Shown: piece by piece, positions 56,682 through 64,000 of the stretch
How positions within the stretch are numbered: position 1 is the first letter of the stretch
Layout of the letters: every line of letters begins with the position of its first letter
Source: Thermoproteota archaeon
GTDB taxonomy: Archaea; Thermoproteota; Korarchaeia; Korarchaeales; Korarchaeaceae
Length of the DNA: 64,000 nucleotides
Assembly (NCBI GenBank): GCA_027491555.1
Contig: JAOZGN010000006.1
Coordinates: 1 to 64,000, forward strand
Reading direction: 5' to 3'
The notes under the pieces: generated by a model
The model's database searches: none
What the model was told of the DNA's origin: nothing
The model's input: the letters and a program-made list of their open reading frames with translations, nothing else
Translations under genes and position numbers: made by a program

Positions 56682-58298
56682 TTGAGGAAAAGCGGCCTCG
56701 TGTTGCTGATCCTGCTCTCGGCCCTCATGGCGGCGCCAAGCGGGGCGGGTACTTCTAGTGAGGGATTGGCCAGGCTCCCGACAGGTGCGTGCACGCTATT
56801 CTGCCCAATATCCAGCTACGTCAAGGTGTGGTACGTCGACCTGAACTCGTCCCTTGCCGGGAGTCAGAGGATCGCGAGGGTGGGGGTTGGCGAAGAGTTT
56901 GAAGTTTACGTGGAGGTCTGGCTGAAGAAGACATCTTCCGATGCTCCAATGGCGCTCATACTTGTTGGGTCGTGGTCCAATAAGTGGCCTCCTGTGAGGG
57001 GGGCCTTCGTTAAGATATATGAGGGAATCCCCAGCTCCACGGGGTCGAAGTACAGGCTCAGGGCGACCATGAGGGCGCCACAGACCCCTGGAAACTACAG
57101 CCTGTGGGTGATGTACGTCCCGCCGCCGCGAGAGCCCGGCGTCGATCCGGTCGAGAACCTCTTCAAGATCTGGAGTGAGACCGAGAACCTCACGGGCAAG
57201 GCCCCCTGGGAGCTGCCGAACTGCGGTCCCCCCCACGCTCGAGTGGAGGTTGTTGCCAAGCCCAAGATCACCCTCACGAACTTCTGGGTGAGCAAGCGTC
57301 AAGTATCGCCGGGAGAGACTGTAGAGTTTGGCGTCAGGGTAAACAATGTGGGTACCGCGGAGGGAACCTACGAGGTGGAGGCAAAGCTGGACGGCTCACA
57401 CCTAGAGACGAAAACGGGCGTGCTGGCCCCCGGACAGAGCCGAGACCTGACATGGAAGGTCAAGCTAAACCAGCCAGGGGACCACTGGATAGATGTCGGC
57501 GGCTCCTTCTCCGCCCAGATTCACGTGCTCGAGCCTGGGGAACTTAAGGTAAAGAACCTGAGGGCCAGCTCCTCCGAGCTGATGCCCGGGGATACGCTCA
57601 AAGTGTACGTTACCGTTGAGAACGATGGGGAAATGGAGAGAGACATCCAGCTCGCGCTGATCGTCGACGGAAGGGTTGTCGACAGCAAGACGGTCATGAT
57701 CGAACCGATGTCTTCAAAGGACGTGCAATTCGAAGTCACCCTGGAGAAGCCGGGAGTACACGAGGTGAAGGTCAGCAAGCTGGGTCCCCTGGAGGTTCGC
57801 GTCCTGTCTCCCGGCGAGTGCAGGCTGCTCGAAGTAACCGTGGTCAACGGCACGGTCGTTTCCGGCGAGGTCGTTAACTTGACGGCCACGCTAAGCAACG
57901 TAGGTGATCTAGAGACGACCTGCGTCGTGGAGGTTAATGTGAACGGGACGGTAAAGACGTCAGAAGTCGTCCGCATCCCCGGCAAGGGCACGAAAAACGT
58001 CACCCTCTCCTTCCCCACATGGGCCGCCGGGCTTTACTTCGTCGACGTCAACGGCACGGAATTAACGGTGGAGGCCATAAGTCCTCCTAGTCCAGAGGGC
58101 GAAGCTAAAAGCGGAAGTGGGAGGTTGAGGGTCGCAGCGGGGGTCGCATCGCTCGCGGCCGGTGGGGCGGTGGCTGCTTACGTTATGGTAGGGAGACTGA
58201 GGTCCTCTAAGTCAAGGCACGGCTTGGGCGCCAGGAAGATGCGGAGACACAAGAAGAGAAGGCCCGTGGGAGCCAAGAGGAGGAGCGGTCTGCGATGA
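56682..58298 (+). CDS. Surface protein with CARDB repeats and basic C-terminal tail
   Basis: 538 aa from TTG 56682 (six bases after GGAGGG); an earlier GTG at 56631 lies upstream of the promoter. Signal peptide SGLVLLILLSALMAAPSGAG; an N-terminal domain of about 170 residues with a cysteine pair (GACTLFCP); then three CARDB-type modules with the recurring phrases FWVSKRQVSPGETVEFGVRV, LRASSSELMPGDTLKVYVTV and GTVVSGEVVNLTATLSNVGD; many NxS/T sites. A membrane anchor (AAGVASLAAGGAVAAYVMVG) is followed by a very basic cytoplasmic tail (RKMRRHKKRRPVGAKRR). Envelope structural or adhesive protein. Confidence 0.82.
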   Translation: MRKSGLVLLILLSALMAAPSGAGTSSEGLARLPTGACTLFCPISSYVKVWYVDLNSSLAGSQRIARVGVGEEFEVYVEVWLKKTSSDAPMALILVGSWSNKWPPVRGAFVKIYEGIPSSTGSKYRLRATMRAPQTPGNYSLWVMYVPPPREPGVDPVENLFKIWSETENLTGKAPWELPNCGPPHARVEVVAKPKITLTNFWVSKRQVSPGETVEFGVRVNNVGTAEGTYEVEAKLDGSHLETKTGVLAPGQSRDLTWKVKLNQPGDHWIDVGGSFSAQIHVLEPGELKVKNLRASSSELMPGDTLKVYVTVENDGEMERDIQLALIVDGRVVDSKTVMIEPMSSKDVQFEVTLEKPGVHEVKVSKLGPLEVRVLSPGECRLLEVTVVNGTVVSGEVVNLTATLSNVGDLETTCVVEVNVNGTVKTSEVVRIPGKGTKNVTLSFPTWAAGLYFVDVNGTELTVEAISPPSPEGEAKSGSGRLRVAAGVASLAAGGAVAAYVMVGRLRSSKSRHGLGARKMRRHKKRRPVGAKRRSGLR

Positions 58299-58353
58299 GG
58301 GTAGTCGCCAAATATGCCACCCTTTGTGTCCACTAGCGGGGCTTGCGTCGCAT

Positions 58354-58366
58354 CTTTTTATCTATA
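58354..58366 (+). promoter_or_regulatory. TATA-like element before the 143-aa unknown gene
   Basis: The block tttttatctatag is the only A+T-rich stretch after the surface-protein gene; a transcript starting about 25 bases on would give a 30-base leader with GAGGGG before TTG 58414. Confidence 0.45.
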
Positions 58367-58413
58367 GACCCCAGACAGGGCGTGAAGGTCCCACTGGTTC
58401 GAGGGGATCTCTC

Positions 58414-58845
58414 TTGGGCGCCAGCAATCGGGGTAAGACTGAGGGCGATAAGTTACGAAAGCTCGTCAGAACCCTCAGAAGAAAGAGTTCTAAGATCTCT
58501 CTAACGGTTGCTGAGGCAGGAATGATACAGAGGGCGATCAGGAGGGCTTCAAACAGGCTGCGCGGTAGAAAGGGCACGGTCGTCGTTGGGAGAAAGACCA
58601 TAGCGTTTGACGGGGAGATGGCGTTCGTCTTTCCGGGCCATCCCAAGGTGAGCGCCTTCGTCGAGAGGCTGTGGAAGAGGGGGTTCGTAGAACTCGTCAG
58701 CAGCAAGCCGAAGGTCTACGTTGGTCCAGGCGTCGTCGTCGCGGCCATTGTGCTGTTCAGAAACGAGATAGTGGCAAAAAGACGGTGGGCGGAGGGAGTA
58801 GATGACCTAGTCCTGTCTCTGCTCATTAAGGAGCTGGGGGAGTGA
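58414..58845 (+). CDS. Hypothetical basic protein, 143 aa
   Basis: From TTG 58414, preceded by GAGGGG at seven bases. The N-terminal half is strongly basic and helical (KLRKLVRTLRRKSSKISLTV, MIQRAIRRASNRLRGRKGTV); the C-terminal half has mixed strands and a hydrophobic stretch (KVYVGPGVVVAAIVLFR). It may bind nucleic acid. Family not recognised. The next gene starts five bases after its stop, so they are co-transcribed. Confidence 0.6.
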   Translation: MGASNRGKTEGDKLRKLVRTLRRKSSKISLTVAEAGMIQRAIRRASNRLRGRKGTVVVGRKTIAFDGEMAFVFPGHPKVSAFVERLWKRGFVELVSSKPKVYVGPGVVVAAIVLFRNEIVAKRRWAEGVDDLVLSLLIKELGE

Positions 58846-58849
58846 TGTC

Positions 58850-59416
58850 TTGGAGGGTGTTCACGGGAGTGAATCGCGAATATGGGTTGGAAGACCTCCG
58901 ACCGTCTACATAGGCGCCGATGACTTGGGAGACGACGACGGAACTGGCGAGATATGTGTGGAGGGGGTCGAACACTTGGAATCCTACTCCCCGACTGGAG
59001 TCAGGTTGTTTAGAGTGAAGCTGGCAGATCCCTCCCTAATCGGCAGGGGCCGTGAGAACATGGCGTGGGCCATTGAAGCCCGTGGAGATCCTTGGCTGCT
59101 CTTGGAGGAGTTTGGATCCATCGTGGCGGATAGAAGTGGGATGGACAGCAACCCGGGGCTGGCCCTCCTACTGGACTCCCCTCCCACCGACGCCCTTGTA
59201 GAGTTGGCGGAGAGGATCTGCAGAGAACGGGTTGCCCTAGAGGAAGTTCACAGGGTAGCTGAAGCTCACGGCGTAGAGCTGTGGGAACTGGGGGGCAGCG
59301 GCTTAGGGGTTATCGGGGCCTTTGCAGCCGCCGTCCTGAGTTCCGCGGGGGTAGCAGAGGAGGTCTCTGTTGAGGGTTTAAATCCGCGGAGAGGACGTCG
59401 ATACAGGCGCCAATGA
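58850..59416 (+). CDS. TiaS kinase-like domain protein (stand-alone, short)
   Basis: 188 aa from TTG 58850, the only usual start in frame. The opening TVYIGADDLGDDDGTGEI resembles the nucleotide-binding GIDDTDS segment of TiaS (tRNA-Ile2 agmatidine synthetase), and the later GMDSNPGLALLLD and GVELWELGGSGLGVIGAFAA match the TNPG and GLIGA segments of its catalytic N-terminal part. Full TiaS is about 420 aa with an OB fold and zinc ribbon, both absent. So this is a paralogue or degenerate relative, not a tRNA-modifying TiaS. Function unknown. Confidence 0.55.
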   Translation: MEGVHGSESRIWVGRPPTVYIGADDLGDDDGTGEICVEGVEHLESYSPTGVRLFRVKLADPSLIGRGRENMAWAIEARGDPWLLLEEFGSIVADRSGMDSNPGLALLLDSPPTDALVELAERICRERVALEEVHRVAEAHGVELWELGGSGLGVIGAFAAAVLSSAGVAEEVSVEGLNPRRGRRYRRQ

Positions 59417-59694
59417 GGTTAATTCCTTCACCTGAGCGGTGAGGACTGATGGGCGGACCGAGGCGCCCAACCAATACCCTCTCCAGCGAGGCGCCAGCTA
59501 AGAACTCACTGCGTTGACGAACTCGCCGGTCAGCCTCACCTCTCATCCTGCGAGACCCTCCTACGGTGCTACGAGGACGAGATGCGCCCTCCGAAAGCAG
59601 AACCACCCGAGTCGCCGGCGGCCTATCCGGCCGACTCACACGCGGGGTACCTAAACCCTTTAATCGCTCTCTAATTCCGTCGTGTTGATACAAA
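59417..59694. other. 278-base gap without a recognisable gene
   Basis: No convincing ORF, tRNA or box C/D element is seen. The motif cgaggcgcc occurs twice (about 59459 and 59489), and an A+T box (ctctaattccg, about 59668) lies 25 bases before the serS start. An antisense ORF through the region has no coding character. Confidence 0.5.
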
Positions 59695-61065
59695 GTGTGG
59701 AGCTTGTTAGAAATCCTCAGAACCAACCCGAGTTACCTCAAGGAAGACCTAGAACGGAGAGGGATGGATCCCACGGTGGTCGATGAAATCGTCGACTTAG
59801 ACAGGAGATGGAGGGAGGCCAAGTTCAAGCTCGACGAGATGAGGAGGTATAGAAACGAGATCACCGCAAGGGTAGCGAGGGCCCCGGGAGACGAGAAAGA
59901 AGGCCTCCTGAAGGAAGCCAAGCGGGCTGCCCAAGAGGTCAAGTTACTGGAAGCCGAGTACTCCAGGCTCACAAAGCTGAGGATGGAGGCCCTGTGGAGA
60001 CTTCCGGCGGCCCCCCTCCACCCGGAGGTCCCTACGTGCCCCGAAGGAGAGGAGGGGGTTCCCATAAGGTTCTGGGGCAAGCCGATGGTCTGGGAGGGCC
60101 ACCTCGAGCAATTCCGCAAGGAGACAGAGAGGTGGGGTTTCAGGGTGGACTACGAGGTCATTGACTGGAAGCCGAAGGGCCACGCGGACGAGGCGGAGAT
60201 GGTGCTGGGGCTGGGAGACACCAGGAGGGCGGCCAAGGTCTCGGGCGCCAGGTTCTACTACCTATACGAGGACCTGGTCTGGCTCGACATAGCCCTGATG
60301 CTCTTTGCGGTGGACAGGCTGACGGCCAAGGGCTTCCGCCTCGTCATCCCACCCTACATGATGAGGGGAGAGCTCTACAGGGGGGTTACACCCCTCGAGG
60401 ACTTCATCGACGCGATATACAAGGTCGAGGGGGAGGACCTCTTCCTGATATCCACGTCCGAGCACCCGCTCGTCGCGCAGCACGCGAGGGAGGAGATACA
60501 GGACGCGAGCCTACCCCTCCTGTACGTCGGGGTGAGCCCCTGCTTCCGCAAGGAGGCGGGCGCCCACGGGAGAGACACGAAGGGAATATTCAGGGTGCAT
60601 CAGTTCCACAAGGTGGAGCAGGTCGTCTTCAGCATGCCTGAGGAGAGCTGGGAGTGGCACGAGAGGCTCATTCAAAATGCGGAGGAACTCTGGCAGGCCC
60701 TCGAAATTCCGTATAGGATAGTCGACATATGCGCCACGGAGCTCGGCCCGCAGGCGGCCAGGAAGTTCGACTTGGAGGCCTGGATGCCGGCGCAGGGCAG
60801 GTACCGCGAGATGGTTAGCTGCAGCAACTGTCTGGACTGGCAGGCCTTCAGGCTGGGGATCAGGTACATAAGGGGTGACGGGACGAGAGGTTACGTCCAC
60901 ACCCTCAACAGCACGGCCATTGCCACGACCAGGGCAATCACCGCGATCTTGGAGAACTACCAGCGGCCTGACGGAGCCGTGGAGGTCCCAAGGGTCCTGA
61001 GACCGTATCTAGAACCGTTCAGTCGCGCTCCAAAGGAGTTGATCCTTCCAGCCCCCAAGAGGTAG
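59695..61065 (+). CDS. serS: Seryl-tRNA synthetase
   Basis: 456 aa. The N-terminal coiled-coil arm (WREAKFKLDEMRRYRNEITA, KEAKRAAQEVKLLEAEYSRL) is followed by the class II core: motif 2 in SPCFRKEAGAHGRDTKGIFR and motif 3 in TLNSTAIATTRAITAILENY. It is the common SerRS type, not the rare methanogen type. It charges tRNA-Ser and tRNA-Sec in relevant organisms. The GTG start is 25 bases after an A+T box, so it is probably leaderless. Confidence 0.96.
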   Translation: MWSLLEILRTNPSYLKEDLERRGMDPTVVDEIVDLDRRWREAKFKLDEMRRYRNEITARVARAPGDEKEGLLKEAKRAAQEVKLLEAEYSRLTKLRMEALWRLPAAPLHPEVPTCPEGEEGVPIRFWGKPMVWEGHLEQFRKETERWGFRVDYEVIDWKPKGHADEAEMVLGLGDTRRAAKVSGARFYYLYEDLVWLDIALMLFAVDRLTAKGFRLVIPPYMMRGELYRGVTPLEDFIDAIYKVEGEDLFLISTSEHPLVAQHAREEIQDASLPLLYVGVSPCFRKEAGAHGRDTKGIFRVHQFHKVEQVVFSMPEESWEWHERLIQNAEELWQALEIPYRIVDICATELGPQAARKFDLEAWMPAQGRYREMVSCSNCLDWQAFRLGIRYIRGDGTRGYVHTLNSTAIATTRAITAILENYQRPDGAVEVPRVLRPYLEPFSRAPKELILPAPKR

Positions 61066-61133
61066 GACGGGTCCGCCCATCTCGATAACGCTCAATAAGA
61101 TGCGGATATCGTTCCTAGTGGGGAGGGTTCGAG

Positions 61134-61574
61134 CTGACCGAGATAACGCGCACCGGCGTATCCATCCCGAGCGGACTCCTCAAGGAGCTCGACAGAATCG
61201 TCGAAGCGCTGGATGTGCCGAGCAGGTCAAAGGCCATAAGCGAGGCCATAGCCGAATACATAGGCGACCGCGCCTGGTTGCTGGAGAGCGGCGAGGACTA
61301 CGAGGTTGTGGGGTCGGTGACCGTCCTGTACAGACACGAGGAGACCTCGGAGAGGATCACCGAGATCCAGCACAGGTTCATCGAGATAATCAGGTCGACC
61401 TCCCACGTACACCTGGACGTAGGCAGGTGTCTAGAGGTCACGATAGTAGCCGGGCCTGTGTCGAAGGCGAGGGAGCTGGTGAAGACGCTCCACTCCATCA
61501 GGGGCGTAGAGGCTATAAGGGCGTCGGTCTTTCCCGTGGGGAGGGCAGGGGAGCATGGCCACCCCCTCGGCTGA
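61134..61574 (+). CDS. nikR: Nickel-responsive regulator NikR, CTG start
   Basis: 146 aa from CTG 61134; the first ATG/GTG/TTG in frame (GTG at about 61212) would remove the whole ribbon-helix-helix DNA-binding domain. From the CTG the product reads (M)TEITRTGVSIPSGLLKELDR and continues to SRSKAISEAIAEYI, as in NikR. GGGGAGGG ends six bases before the CTG. The metal-binding ACT-like domain has the ligands EIQHRFIEII and SHVHLDVGRCLEV (His, His, His, Cys pattern). NikR represses nickel uptake genes when nickel is bound. It overlaps speE by 20 bases. Confidence 0.88.
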   Translation: MTEITRTGVSIPSGLLKELDRIVEALDVPSRSKAISEAIAEYIGDRAWLLESGEDYEVVGSVTVLYRHEETSERITEIQHRFIEIIRSTSHVHLDVGRCLEVTIVAGPVSKARELVKTLHSIRGVEAIRASVFPVGRAGEHGHPLG

Positions 61575-62433
61575 GAGAGAGAGGGCCAACGTGTGGTTCA
61601 CGGACCACCACACGGAGAACCTCACTCTCTCCTTCAGAGTCAAGGGCTTCCTCTGGTCGGAGAAGAGCAAGTACCAGAGGATAGACGTGCTGGACACGTA
61701 CGAGTACGGCCGAATACTGGTGTTGGACGGCCTGATCCAGTTAACGGAGCGGGACGAGTTCATCTACCACGAGATGTTGGTCCATCCGGCGATGATGACC
61801 CACCCCAGACCCCGGAGCGTGTTGATCGTGGGGGGAGGAGACGGCGGGGCGGCGAGAGAGATTCTGAAGCACCCCACCGTCCGGAGGGTGGTTCAGGCAG
61901 AGCTGGACGAGAGGGTGGTGGAGGTCTCGAAGAGGTTCTTCCCCCAGCTCGCGGCGTCCTACTCGGACCCTAGGCACGAACTCGTGATAGCGGACGGGTA
62001 CGAGTTCATGGGCCAGACAGAGGAGCGGTTCGATGTGGTCATCGTCGACAGCACCGATCCGGTCGGCGAGGCGAGAAAGCTCTTCACGAGGGACTTCTAC
62101 TCCAAGGTCAAGGGCGTCTTGGCTCGGGGCGGCATAGCCGTCGCCCAGGCTGAGACCCCCTTCCTCTACCCGCAGGTCACCAAGGGACTCTACGACGTCT
62201 TCAAGTCCGTGTTCGGGCACGTTAAGCTCTACCTGGCCTTCACGCCCACCTACCAGAGCGGGATGTGGGGGTTCGTGATGGGCTCCGACTCCCCCCTCGA
62301 GGTCGACAGGGACCTCCTCGAGGAGCGGTATGCGGAGAGGGGATTGAGGGGATCCCTGAAGTTCTACAACCCCGGAGTCCACCTGGGCCTCGCCGAGCTG
62401 CCGAACTTCCTGAAGGACCTCGTCTCTCGCTAG
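61555..62433 (+). CDS. speE: Spermidine synthase (aminopropyltransferase)
   Basis: 292 aa. Motifs of the family: LVLDGLIQLTERDEFIYHEM, VLIVGGGDGGAAREILKHP for decarboxylated-AdoMet binding, the catalytic DVVIVDSTDPVGEARKLFTR and the loop FTPTYQSGMWGFVMGS. It transfers aminopropyl groups to putrescine, agmatine or related amines; thermophilic archaeal enzymes are often broad. ATG 61555 lies within the end of nikR. Its 3' end overlaps the convergent helicase gene by four bases. Confidence 0.95.
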   Translation: MATPSAERERANVWFTDHHTENLTLSFRVKGFLWSEKSKYQRIDVLDTYEYGRILVLDGLIQLTERDEFIYHEMLVHPAMMTHPRPRSVLIVGGGDGGAAREILKHPTVRRVVQAELDERVVEVSKRFFPQLAASYSDPRHELVIADGYEFMGQTEERFDVVIVDSTDPVGEARKLFTRDFYSKVKGVLARGGIAVAQAETPFLYPQVTKGLYDVFKSVFGHVKLYLAFTPTYQSGMWGFVMGSDSPLEVDRDLLEERYAERGLRGSLKFYNPGVHLGLAELPNFLKDLVSR

Positions 62434-64000
62434 CCCCCCTCTAGGTTCTTGGAAGTCCACTGCCGGAGGTAGTGAGGCAGGTCTTCGTGGTACACGACCG
62501 TGGCCGTCTCCCTAACGAAGTCTGGGAGGAGGGAGAAGTAGGCTGGCCTGGCGTACCGACTGTCCCCGAGCACGAACACGCCTGGCTCGTCGTGAGACCT
62601 TATGACCCTGCCCAGAGCCTGGGAGGCCCTTCGGAGAGCGGGAACCACGTAGGCAAGGTACCTTCCCCTCTCCCTTCCGTGCTCCTTCTCTCTGAACTCG
62701 AGCAGGAGCCTGGTCCTGGTGTTCATTCGATCGAAGGGTATCCCAACCAAGTAGACTCCGACCAGCTCCCTACCCGGGAAGTCAGCACCCTCGCTGAACC
62801 TCCCGCCCATTGGGGCGACCAGGACCGCGGGGCTCTCGGTCTCGGCGGCGCCCTTGAACTCCTCAAGCACCCTCCGGGCCTCGTCCCCGCTCATGTCCTC
62901 TCTCTCCACGAAGAGAGGTCTGCCGAGCCTCGCGCAGGCCTCCGAGACGCCGTCAATTATCTCGCCCTGAATCCTGTAGCTGGCGGTGAACACCGCGACG
63001 TTCCCCGGAACGTTCTCCAAGAAGTCTGAGATGGAATCCACGTAGGCTTCGGCCATGCCGGGCGGTAGCGACTCGCCCCTAGTGGTGAGGTCTCTGGTGA
63101 TGAAGGACTCCACCCTCTCTGGATCTACCTCAGAGGGCACGTTGGCGGGGGCGCACGAGTCTAGGCCGACGGCCTCTGCGAAGGCGTCTACCGGGGCGAG
63201 GGTGCCGGACATGAATATCCTGGCGTAGAACCTGGGCCAGATTTTGGAGAGAAACTCCCTGGCCCGCATGTCCCAGACCTCGAACTCCAGGCGATCCCGC
63301 GCCCTCGAGACTATGAAGGCCACCCCTTCCTCTCCCGCAAGCCTGAGGCACTTCTCGAGGAACTCTCCCAAGTGGTGCAGAGACGACCTGGGCGCCTTCC
63401 CTTCGGCGGCCCTCAACCTCTGGACCTGGTTACCAAGCTTGATGATGCTAGCGACGTCCTCCTCCTCGAGCCCGCCCGCCGCCAGGAGGTCTAGGGGGTA
63501 GAAGACCCCGTCCTCATCTATTTTCTGGCCCACTCTCCTCATCTCGAGCAGGATCGATCCGAGACTCTCGAGCAGGCCCTCCTCCTCGGGGAAGTACTCT
63601 CTAACCTCGTCGATCGCCCTCTCCACCGTGGTGGTAGTCACTTTCTCCGAGTTTATCGACATGGCGGCTCCCTCGATGTTGTGGGCCTCGTCCACCACGA
63701 GGATAGACTTGCTGAAGGGTATGATCCTCCTTATTGCCCAGCCAGCCGGTCCCAAGATGTAGTTGTAGCTTAAGGCCACCAGCGTGGCATCTCTCAGGGC
63801 CAAGAACTGCAGGTAGTATGGGCACATCCTCCTCTCCGCCGACACCCTCATCAGCTCCGAGAACGTCAGCGGCCTGTCGGTCAGGCCCTCCAGTGGGCGA
63901 ACCCTCCTGTAGTACACGCACGTCTCCTTCTTCAGGCGACAGAGGTTTTCGACGGCCCTGTAGTCCCTGACCCCCCTCTCCCTCGCAAGCAGGCACATGT
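62430..64000 (-). CDS. XPD/Rad3-type DNA helicase (C-terminal part, cut by window edge)
   Basis: The frame is open to the end of the window, so the N-terminal Walker A region is missing. Visible parts are the iron-sulfur cluster domain cysteines (CLLA, ENLCRL, KETCVYY, RRMCPYY), the DEAH box SILVVDEAHNIEGAAMS, and the second motor domain with AVFTASYRIQGEIIDG, APMGGRFSEGADFPG and ASQALGRVIRSHDE (motif VI). It is a superfamily 2 5'-3' helicase of the XPD family, which acts in nucleotide excision repair or related processes. Convergent with speE. Confidence 0.93.
   Translation of the reverse strand, partial: MCLLARERGVRDYRAVENLCRLKKETCVYYRRVRPLEGLTDRPLTFSELMRVSAERRMCPYYLQFLALRDATLVALSYNYILGPAGWAIRRIIPFSKSILVVDEAHNIEGAAMSINSEKVTTTTVERAIDEVREYFPEEEGLLESLGSILLEMRRVGQKIDEDGVFYPLDLLAAGGLEEEDVASIIKLGNQVQRLRAAEGKAPRSSLHHLGEFLEKCLRLAGEEGVAFIVSRARDRLEFEVWDMRAREFLSKIWPRFYARIFMSGTLAPVDAFAEAVGLDSCAPANVPSEVDPERVESFITRDLTTRGESLPPGMAEAYVDSISDFLENVPGNVAVFTASYRIQGEIIDGVSEACARLGRPLFVEREDMSGDEARRVLEEFKGAAETESPAVLVAPMGGRFSEGADFPGRELVGVYLVGIPFDRMNTRTRLLLEFREKEHGRERGRYLAYVVPALRRASQALGRVIRSHDEPGVFVLGDSRYARPAYFSLLPDFVRETATVVYHEDLPHYLRQWTSKNLEGG

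Noticed and set aside
59310..59726. Minus-strand 138-aa frame through the gap before serS
   Set aside because: Arg/Pro-rich with no domain, overlapping the TiaS-like gene and serS start, and covering the serS promoter.
61100..61684. Plus-strand open frame overlapping nikR and speE in another frame
   Set aside because: Shadow of nikR and speE; composition is Arg/Gly-rich with no family similarity, whereas the other frames match NikR and SpeE exactly.
1..64000. CRISPR array or tRNA/rRNA genes
   Set aside because: No spaced direct repeats of 24-40 bases and no T-loop GGTTCRA(N)2CC with matching acceptor stem were seen. A tRNA with a non-standard intron could be missed by eye.

Overview
The window reads as a gene-dense piece of a thermophilic archaeal chromosome, most likely from the TACK/Thermoproteota-Korarchaeota side. 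Exact placement needs marker phylogeny. Reasons: many genes start 22-35 bases after an A+T box, as expected for archaeal TATA promoters and leaderless mRNAs; the S-adenosylmethionine synthetase is archaeal type; there are an XPD-type helicase, a THUMP-domain RNA methyltransferase, a protein disulfide oxidoreductase typical of thermophiles, ThyX, SurE, NikR, and pyruvate and 2-oxoacid ferredoxin oxidoreductases. Arginine is mostly AGG/AGA and G+C is high (around 60% by eye), except for an A+T-richer island at about 3.1-5.0 kb. I saw no rRNA, tRNA, CRISPR array, transposase or integrase.

Layout. 0-1.6 kb: 2-oxoacid:ferredoxin oxidoreductase alpha (cut by the window edge) and beta. 1.7-7.2 kb: accessory-looking genes, namely an unknown protein, a double-HTH regulator with a tiny upstream partner, and a CARF-like/HTH plus CARF-HEPN (Csx1-like) pair without other cas genes. 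7.2-10.1 kb: three secreted Ig-fold proteins in one operon. 10.2-19.5 kb: TIGR04076 protein, PrsW-like protease, P-loop/deoxyribosyltransferase fusion, radical SAM protein, secreted TlpA-like protein, HAD phosphatase, GT2 glycosyltransferase, cation exchanger, dCTP deaminase and a phosphoribosyltransferase-like protein. 19.5-22.7 kb: small housekeeping and unknown genes, endonuclease III, a LysW-like acidic zinc-ribbon protein, acylphosphatase. 22.8-25.9 kb: porGDAB. 26-32 kb: protein disulfide oxidoreductase, surE, cupin, PPC/DUF296 protein, SPFH protein, a secreted DOMON-like protein, metK. 32-41 kb: a complete galactitol-family PTS (HPr, enzyme I, IIC, IIB, IIA) flanking rpe and an E1alpha/E1beta/E2 2-oxoacid dehydrogenase operon. 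41-48 kb: OsmC, second cupin, THUMP methyltransferase, ClC channel, DegT aminotransferase, ECF S-component, and a threonine-synthase-like protein fused to a PadR-type HTH. 48-56.5 kb: MIP18, EamA transporter, a molybdoenzyme remnant, GNAT, thioredoxin reductase, ThyX with a second dCTP deaminase, CBS protein, HypE-like protein, adenosine-specific kinase. 56.6-64 kb: CARDB surface protein, two small unknown proteins (one TiaS-like), serS, nikR, speE, XPD helicase (cut by the window edge).

How the genes work together. Sugar or polyol import by PTS would feed pentose-phosphate interconversion (rpe). Pyruvate and other 2-oxoacids can then be oxidised either with ferredoxin (POR, KOR) or by a lipoate-dependent complex (E1/E2; E3 is not in the window). 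The two dCTP deaminases and ThyX provide thymidylate. MetK supplies AdoMet for the methyltransferases and, after decarboxylation, for the aminopropyl transferase SpeE.

Most notable observations: a threonine-synthase-fold protein whose PLP lysine is replaced by isoleucine and which carries a C-terminal PadR winged helix, divergent from an ECF vitamin-type transporter subunit; a CARF/HEPN pair away from any CRISPR locus; at least three genes that appear to start at CTG behind strong Shine-Dalgarno motifs; a decayed molybdopterin oxidoreductase 3' end; hairpins followed by a displaced T6 tract at several operon ends; and an archaeal Gat-type PTS with an inverted repeat at its predicted transcription start.
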